Below, one piece after another: positions 57,135 through 64,000 of a DNA stretch of 64,000 nt. The notes under the pieces were generated by a model that saw nothing but the letters and a program-made list of their open reading frames with translations, searched no databases and was not told the origin of the DNA. The DNA lies in assembly GCA_964019425.1 (NCBI GenBank), contig OZ025846.1:310001-374000 (forward strand), written 5' to 3'. This stretch comes from Flectonema sp. DT1601 (lineage: Eukaryota > Euglenozoa > Diplonemea > Diplonemida > Diplonemidae). The stretch's first letter is position 1; each line of letters begins with the position of its first letter. The translations under genes and the position numbers were made by a program.

Positions 57135-60100
57135 ATGAACCCTGTATTAGTAGGGGAGCACTCCAGGTACCAACCTGGAAGAAAGGTGACCAGGGCCTCT
57201 GAAAATCAAGCCTTACAAGATAACTTGGATATGATAACAGCGTGGGCAAGGAGTCAAAAAGCAGTATACACACCACAAATAAAGAATGAAACTTTTACTT
57301 CGTTGTTGAGAGAGCAGACGACCCAAAGAAAAAAATCTTCTCAAAAAAAAAATTCTGCGCCGATACAAAAAGTTTGGAATAAAGTGATGGTCAGAGTTCA
57401 GAAGGTACTTGATTCCCATTCTGCAAGTGGAAATGTGATTGAAGATGAGAACTTCTTGACAGACCTAATATTAAAAACAGCGAAGAACAGCACAGCTATC
57501 CCTAAATCAACTTCTAAGAAACCGATTCGAACAAATTCTGCAAGTAAACAAAAGATCTTACCTCGTCACAATGCCGTACCTGAAAATAGTCAAAATTCGA
57601 TTGCTGTCGCACCGATGAGTCCCACGATGGCAAATATCATGTCTAGACAAAACCAACTGAAGGACCAAGTGTTGGAATTGGAGGGAAACATCAGAAAAAA
57701 AGGAAGAGGTGGTCACTCAGATTCCAGATTACTATTACGAGGTGAGGATGAAGAGAATTTTCATGAATATCAATCTGACCAGCCAGCTGATCAAAACTAT
57801 CGAATTAAAAAAAAAAGAGAACTAGTATCTGCAATGAAGATGTATGCCACTCGGTATAAACGAGCAACTCAACAACACACCGATCCACCAACACCTCTAG
57901 CCACACCAGGAGAAGAGGGTGGTATTGATTCGTCATTCCAACAGCAACTTCCAACTGATGTTTGTGACCCAAGTGATGTTGAACTTACATACATCACATC
58001 GATGAGAAACTTATCCGCACTGGAAGAGACTTTATCTGCGACAAAGGCTGACCATCATCGAATTACTAAAGAAGTAGAATTACTGAGAGAACATCGTGAA
58101 CGTGAAACGGAACTCAATATTCAAATCACTTCTGAAACTGCGAAGCTAAAACAAAAACTTCATGATGCCACTACAAAATACAACTCTCTTTCACAAGAAA
58201 TAATCCAAATGGAGACTCGAAGAGAACAAACACAAACCACGGAATCTCTCAACCAAATCCGAGACGCAATAATGTCAGAAGTGTCTTCTGCAACTCGTGA
58301 AAACGAACGTCTGAAACAGAATATAAGCACCCTTACCGCTCAACAAACATCACTACGTGATTCATTGCGTGTAAATATGGAAAGGAATGGAGAAACAGAG
58401 GAGCGTAATAGAGTTTTATTATTGGAAACAAAGTCACTAAAAGACGAACTAATATTATTATCAGAAAAGGAACAGACGATGGTGTCTTCAATAGCTAAAT
58501 TAGCATCAGCAAAGGAAACTGTTGTTGAGATAGAAGAGACGAAAGCATCCCAAATAATGAAATCAGAAATTACATCACTCTCTGAGATGAGAGATGCTCT
58601 CAAATCAGAAATATCTGTTTTAAATGAGGACGTATCTCGGATACGAGTTGACGCGGCAGAACGATCAGCTCTGAGATTACAGATGGATTCGAATCGCGTT
58701 GATCTTCAGGGTCAGCTTTCTGATTTTAATATCGAAATTCAAACTTTAACCATCACAAGGGATCGTTTAAAACAGGAAGTCATCTCAATGTCTGACCATC
58801 AGACTACTATTTCACAAGAAACAGACGCCGCGCGTAATGAACTATCAAAATTACGATTTGAGATAGCTGCCCTCCGTCAAACTCAAGAAACACTACAACA
58901 GGAACGTGATTCTGGTGGAACACAAATCCAAGCTGCTGGGTCAATTGCTGAGTTGCAATCGTCGTTTTTGGAACTTCGTCAAGAATTCCAGGGAGCTATT
59001 GGAAAGCTGCAAACTGGTGCTAAGGAAGAGTCTGAAATGAAAGATGCTGAGCTTGCTCAACAACAAACAGAGAATCAGGTAATTCTTTCAGAATTGAAAC
59101 TACAAGTGAAGAGCACAACTGAAAAACGGAATTCTCTACAACAAGAAATGAAAGTTTTTACTGAACAGTCTGAAGCAGTTCAAGGCACTCTCTCTAACAC
59201 CCAAACAGAAATGGCAGAACTCGCCATCAAGAAGGCTGAGTTAGTCTCATCTTTTGAAAGTATCACTAAGGACATAACAGAATCTCGCAACACACATTCA
59301 GACCTGGTAAGTGAAGTTAAGACACTTCGAGACAGCATCGATGATTTAACAAAAACCCGAACTGAATTGTCTTCACAAGTAGAAACACTTAACCAACAGA
59401 GAGACTCACTAGAAAATATTAAAACAAAACTAAACGATGCCCATAACGATCTCACCAACATAGAAACAGAAGTAAATCTCCTGACTGATAGACGAAGTGG
59501 ATTACAACAGCAAATTACTTCATCAGAAGAAGATATTAAAAACGGTGAAGAAAAGCTTCGTAAAATAACAATTGAATTGAGCGATCTCACCAACCAACGC
59601 ACCGCTACTGATGATGATTTGACTGCTCTGGCAAATAAAAAATCCACTATGTTGACTGACACTACTCGATTAGAAGAACAGAAGGCATCTCTGAAACAAC
59701 TCGAACTTAAAATAAAAGAGATTGAGGGAAGCGTAACTGAACAAAACTCATTGAAGTTAGAGTTGGAAACCAACGTAGGCGCACTGCAGGGTGATGTTAA
59801 TCAAAAAGAAGAACAGAAATCTCAACTGGAGGCAGACATTCAATTAAAAAATGAAGAGCTCTCTTCTCTAGAAATGACGAAGAGAACTTCTCAAGCAGAA
59901 GTCGACCACCACACCTCTACACGTGATGCGTGTACAAGGGAAGCAGCAGCCGTTCAGAACAAATTACAAAAGCTTAAAGAAGAAATAGAAGAAGCCACAA
60001 CAAAATCTTTTGATCTACAAAAACACAAAACCTCTTTGCAAGTTGATGTTTCTACTGCTGAAGACGATCTTGATAAGGCTAAGAAATCTTTTAAAGATTT

Positions 60101-60910
60101 ATCTGACGAGTTGAATCTATCAAAAGCTCAACTCATTGAGGTGCAGTCATCGACTGATCAGGAAAGACAAACTCTTTCTACTGTTCAGAATCAAATAACT
60201 GCCTCCACTGAACGGTACGCGGAGATAACAGCAATACTGACAGAGGCTGAAGAACGAGCTGATTCTCTGCAACAACTATCAAACACTTCCACGGCGCCGC
60301 AGCCGGTTGAGTCTGTGACACCGCAATCGGTTGAGTCTGTGACACCGCAATCGGATGAAGTTGTTGATGAGAGTCCAGTAGAAGAACAGGTAGACACCCC
60401 AACGAGTGTCGTAATTAGTGATCAGCTTGACACAGAGTCAGTCGAACCAGCTGTAGATATCCAACACTCAGAAACAGTTAAAATAGACAAATCTTCTGAA
60501 GAAGGTGGTTCTTCAGGAAGTCAAGAGACCGATTTCTGGGTTCCGGTAGCCGCAGCAAATACAGCGGGAGCAGCTTCCCCCACACAGCAAGCTGCTGACA
60601 ATAGTTCTACGGGTTGCTTATTAAACAAGGAGTACTTGAGTGAACCTACTGCTGATAATTTATTGGTATGAAATGCTCTATTTATTTGTTTATTTATTTA
60701 TTTCATGGTTGTTACTCAGACACATTATTGAGAACAAGAATAATAGTTCTTCGACCTCGAGCTGTTTTGTAACTTCTTCTTCATGTCGCCGTTGTTGTCT
60801 TGAGGTAATTCACCCTGCTGTCCTAACAGAATTATCCTGGCGGTGTTTGGGTGTTGGCGTTGCCTACTCCTCCAAACGTGCGGTCTCCAGGAAGTGCTGA
60901 CCTGCTGTAA
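57135..60910 (+). CDS. coiled-coil protein (1,215 aa up to an in-frame TAA)
   Basis: Exons 57135-60665, 60733-60768 and 60830-60910 join in phase 0 (introns 67 and 61 nt; donors GTATGA and GTAACT). They end at a TAA at 60908-60910. If the first intron is retained, the frame stops at 60671 instead. Residues 1-200 are basic and Ser-rich, with a conserved-looking helical start (QALQDNLDMITAWARSQKAV). Residues about 285-1,060 are continuous coiled coil. The tail is acidic, Pro/Val-rich and contains a twofold PQSVESVT repeat. No catalytic domain is seen; it is likely a cytoskeletal or centrosomal scaffold. The same frame stays open after the TAA into the next entry, so the two may be one gene. Confidence 0.75.
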
Positions 60911-61003
60911 CGTTTGGCTCGTCTTCGCCTTCATACCCCACTGCGTATTTCTGAGTGGCTTGATAAAGCCGGGATTCGGTTTCCTTGTGCAATCCCTGCA
61001 TTA

Positions 61004-62461
61004 ATGCCTACTCGTCGGCATGCTAAATTCGTATCCCGACATTTTCAAAACTTTAACGTAAAAGCCTTGTGTTTGTTGAAACATTACTTTTAAATAAAAA
61101 TGAAAAACAGATTGAAAGTAACACGGATTCCCTCCTCGACGGACTACTGGACGGTGTCGTTTCTGAGATTGTGAATATCCGAGCTGAGAGAATGAAAGTC
61201 GTATCTCAGCACCATGATCCACAATTACCCAACAAAGAAAAACAAGAGGAGAATACACTCACCAAGCAACAAACCGTTGAAGAAGAAAAAGTGATTGCCC
61301 TCGCAAGGCGAAGACAACAAGAAGAAGAACAGGACGAGATTCTTCAAATAAAACGGCAAGAAGAGGAGGAAAGAGAAGCTACTCTCGCAAAACAACAGGA
61401 AGAAGAAGAACAAAAAAGAATTCTGGAAAAGAAACAGCTAGAAGAGGAGGAAGAAAGGCTCACAAAACAACGTGAAGACGAGGCTCAAGAGGAAAAGAAG
61501 AAAAAAGAAGAGCTGAAGCAACAACAAGAGCGGCAAGTAACAGTATGTCGATTTCCTTCTCACTGATATTAACGTTTTTGAAAAACACAAAACAAACAAA
61601 CAGCAATTCATAATGACCGAACACCGCGCACGAGGCGACTTCCGCTACGAAGAGGAAGATGGAATTCAAATAATTCAAGAAGTCCATATCGAAGCCGCAC
61701 GCACCGCTTTGGTAACGGAAGAAGCGAGAGAACGACAAGTTCACAACAGAGATTATATTTTATTCTTAGAAACAGCTGAAGACGGACTGTTGGAAGCAAA
61801 GGCACACACAGCGACTGTGGATGAGATTACGTGCGCGATAGTTGAAGACTTGTTCGACGAAGTCTTCGGAGGAATATCACGGATTCGGAGGCAAAAGGAT
61901 CCGAAAAATAAAAAGAACTCGAAAAACGACAAAAAAACAAAAAAGCAAAAACAACAACAACAAGAAATAAAACCACCGTCACTAGACAACAGCATGACAA
62001 CAACTCAGGATATATTACAACAGATGAGTATTGTGCTTGGAAAGAAAGATGTTGACAGTAGTGCTGTTCAGAAATACTTTACGAAGAGATACGAAGATGA
62101 TGTTCAAAATAATAAGACAACCGGTATATCCGGTGATTGGTTCACTCCTGAACAAGAACAGTACCACGATTTCCTGATTTCTGTAGCTTTGGAAGCTCGT
62201 AGAGCGTTCGACAGTCGGCATCACGGCACTAAAAGTGACACTGATATGAATAGAAAAGAGTTTATTCAAAAATGGTGCTTTGAACTACTTCGTCTTTCTT
62301 TAGATGTTCCTTGTAGTGAACTAGCTTATTATGAGAGGGATTCATGGCAACAACGAGATCGGACTGATGAGTTTGAGTCAATCATCGTCGACGACATCGT
62401 AGAGCAGCTACTTGATGAGCTCATCACTAACACTTCTGAATGGTTGAGTAAAGTACCCTGA
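61004..62461 (+). CDS. charged coiled-coil protein, or C-terminal half of the preceding gene
   Basis: Exons 61004-61057, 61111-61542 and 61604-62461 join in phase 0 (introns 53 and 61 nt), giving 447 residues from the first ATG. The frame is also open without a break back to the TAA at 60908. The middle is a Glu/Gln/Lys-rich single helix (KRQEEEEREATLAKQQEEEE). Three stretches share a short amphipathic motif of the type D-x2-L-L/F-D-x-(L/V)-(V/I): SLLDGLLDGVVSEIVNI, AIVEDLFDEVFGGI and DIVEQLLDELITNT. The C-terminal 150 residues are a compact helical domain containing DWFTPEQEQYHDFL and KWCFELLRLSLDVP. The motif spacing recalls C-terminal domains of centrosomal proteins such as CEP350, but I would not assign it. 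Either donor at 61537 or 61543 keeps phase; GTATGT at 61543 fits the usual site better. Confidence 0.72.
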
Positions 62462-63252
62462 GCTTTAAAGTCTCTCGACAATATACTTCAATTGATTTTT
62501 TTTTTTTTTTTTCCTCTAGAAAATTTCCCTTCCCAAGTCATGTGTTCTTATTTAAGTTTTTTTTTTTTTTATATTCTCACGGCTACTAACGCACCTCTTT
62601 TAGAAAGTTGGTGACATACTTTTTTCAGTCTTTTTTTTTTTTACTTACTTATTTATGTGTGTTCCTGTTATGTTAATCTTAACAAAGTATCAATTGCAGT
62701 TGTTGTAAAAGAGAAGATATATGAAAAAAAAAAAAAAAAAAATTAGAATCATAAAACTAATGTCGTTTTTTTCTTTGAATAAATGCCTCCAGTTTGACTT
62801 CTATGTCACACATGTCGCATGCTCTGCCTCTCGTGAGTTCTTCTTACGGAAGCAAGTTATCATCCTTAGAAGGTTCTTCTGTTCCGGTCAATAATTCTTT
62901 TTTAATTAGGAATTTTGTTGCCTTACCCATATTTAGACTTGGGGGTTAACATGATTTTTCTGTTCCTTCTTTTTTTTTTTTTTTTTCCCCTTTTTTCTTT
63001 TTTTTTTTCTTTTTAATTGTATGATTATTTGGTTAAATTTGTTACTGTTTGAGTGGTTGTGAATTTTTTGAAAAAAAAAAAATTGAAATGATTATATTTT
63101 TTTTTTTCCCCCCATCCAATCAGATGAGAAGACATAGATGAGGACTGATTTTGAAAAGTTAAGTATGGAGGAGGCTACCTGTTTTATTATCACTATTCTC
63201 AAAGGGTTGTCTAAAAATACAAATAATAATAATAATAATAATAATAATATAA
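62462..63252. other. AT-rich intergenic spacer with microsatellite
   Basis: No gene is seen. It has several T tracts (near 62496-62512, 62969-62987 and 63098-63108) and an AAT microsatellite at about 63216-63248 lying just before the next start. A pyrimidine-rich CCCCCCATCCAATCAG ends at 63123 and is the candidate leader acceptor, 129 nt before the ATG. Confidence 0.5.
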
Positions 63253-64000
63253 ATGGAAGATACCCATTTTCAGAATAAGGGAATATCAGAAGAGCAATGC
63301 CTACGACAACACAAAAAAGACTATCCAGATTCTCTGGCTTTTGCTGATATTGGTACTGTTCATGAAGACGTGAACTTGTCGAGAGATGAGCGAATATTCG
63401 AATTCGAGTTAGAAAAATCGATTCAAAAAGTAACCGACACGATTAACTTACGAAGAGAAATCTATTCATCAGTTGAAGGTAGGAAGGAGTTACCGACATT
63501 CACGGAAGTTAAGTCGGCAGAGAAACAGAGAAAACTTCGTGAAGAAATAATAAAAGACACAACGCAACCATTGCAATGTGAACATCCACAGAAATTAAGT
63601 GACATCATATTTAAGGAAGTCTCACTGTCAACTGAACCAAAGAATAGTAAGGAATTCTTAGTAGGGCTACTACTTCCTTTTTATGAAGAAAGACTTTCAT
63701 CTATATCACTCACTCGCGAGAGACTTCTATACAGATGGGCGAGATACTGCGGTAGTACTGAGCTCTTAGCTCGTACAGATGTCTTGTTGGAAAAAAGACT
63801 TTCTAGTTTGAGTCGAGAATATCTATTTTTACAATCTGCTTACAGCAATCTCCTCACCTTACATGAGAATTACAGTTCTGAAACTTCATCATACAAAGAT
63901 AAGATTGACATTCAAACAGTAAGACCTTTGAAGACTTCACCAGAAAATTCAAAACCATCTGGTCCAGACATCGATCTAATACGAGTTTGGATAAATAATT
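63253..64000 (+). CDS. start of a large helical protein resembling CCDC162, cut by the window end
   Basis: The ATG at 63253 opens a frame of 249 codons that is still open at the last base. The start is the first ATG after the (AAT)n run. The N-terminal 80 residues are acidic (ISEEQCLRQHKKDYPDSLAF). The middle carries EFLVGLLLPFYEERL followed by RERLLYRWARYCGSTE and then SSLSREYLFLQSAYSNLL. The arrangement 'leucine-rich strand, YEER, helix with LLYRWARYC, then a tyrosine-containing helix' resembles the N-terminal region of the CCDC162 family, long uncharacterised proteins found mainly in ciliated organisms. I make this match from memory, so it is tentative. No intron is needed within the visible part. 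Confidence 0.72.
   Translation, partial: MEDTHFQNKGISEEQCLRQHKKDYPDSLAFADIGTVHEDVNLSRDERIFEFELEKSIQKVTDTINLRREIYSSVEGRKELPTFTEVKSAEKQRKLREEIIKDTTQPLQCEHPQKLSDIIFKEVSLSTEPKNSKEFLVGLLLPFYEERLSSISLTRERLLYRWARYCGSTELLARTDVLLEKRLSSLSREYLFLQSAYSNLLTLHENYSSETSSYKDKIDIQTVRPLKTSPENSKPSGPDIDLIRVWINN

Noticed and set aside
60907-60968. Alternative intron GTAACG...AAAG that would splice out the TAA
   Set aside because: The join shifts frame and reaches a stop soon after; the acceptor also lacks the ACAG form used elsewhere.
1-64000. LTR elements, retroelement genes, Polinton-type genes or other mobile-element proteins
   Set aside because: No reverse transcriptase, integrase, capsid, polymerase or transposase-like sequence was recognised in the translated frames.

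Overview
This is a eukaryotic nuclear window, most likely from a flagellated protist. The evidence is short GT-AG introns (about 53-123 nt), single-gene transcription units, a PARP, a cytochrome b5, an EF-hand/WD40 protein of the WDR49 type, very large coiled-coil proteins, and very frequent poly-T and poly-A tracts between genes. Every gene I can support lies on the + strand. Upstream of most start codons there is a pyrimidine-rich run ending in AG, whereas the AGs that end introns inside coding regions follow A/C-rich sequence. Co-directional genes with leader-type acceptors would fit Euglenozoa-like polycistronic transcription and spliced-leader trans-splicing. That assignment is inference: no spliced-leader RNA gene is identified here.

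Layout. 1-4590: last six exons of a large uncharacterised protein with a PDZ-like C-terminus. 5204-21094: a giant coiled-coil protein (about 5,232 aa, three exons, the last 14.5 kb long) with an internal block of in-frame duplications. 21782-22633: a small two-exon protein of unknown function. 22802-24979: a PARP with WWE-WWE-WGR-PRD-catalytic layout. 25566-28367: an EF-hand-like plus WD40 protein. 28688-29147: a small cytochrome b5-domain protein with a C-terminal CaaX-like box. 29148-34557: about 5.4 kb without a convincing gene, rich in homopolymers, holding a perfect hairpin and two short inverted-repeat elements.

34558-55542: a tandem gene array. Sixteen complete copies encode a secreted 152-aa protein with 20 cysteines. 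The first fourteen copies repeat at exactly 1,234 bp. Copy 14, with an alternative 3' tail and the array flank, then recurs as a 3,068-bp higher-order duplication containing copies 15 and 16, followed by a truncated unit. The copies are almost identical, including in spacers, and a patchwork of a few variants points to recent unequal exchange or gene conversion.

55629-56795: a ubiquitin-like plus BspA-type leucine-rich-repeat protein. 57135-62461: a coiled-coil gene whose exons stay in one phase to 62461 except for a single in-frame TAA at 60908; it is either two adjacent genes or one gene with a stop that is read through or erroneous. 63253-64000: the start of a gene resembling the CCDC162 family, cut by the window end.

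How the genes might work together: several look cytoskeletal or ciliary (giant coiled coils, WDR49-like, CCDC162-like), but they do not form an obvious pathway. The Cys-rich array looks like dosage amplification of one abundant secreted or surface product.
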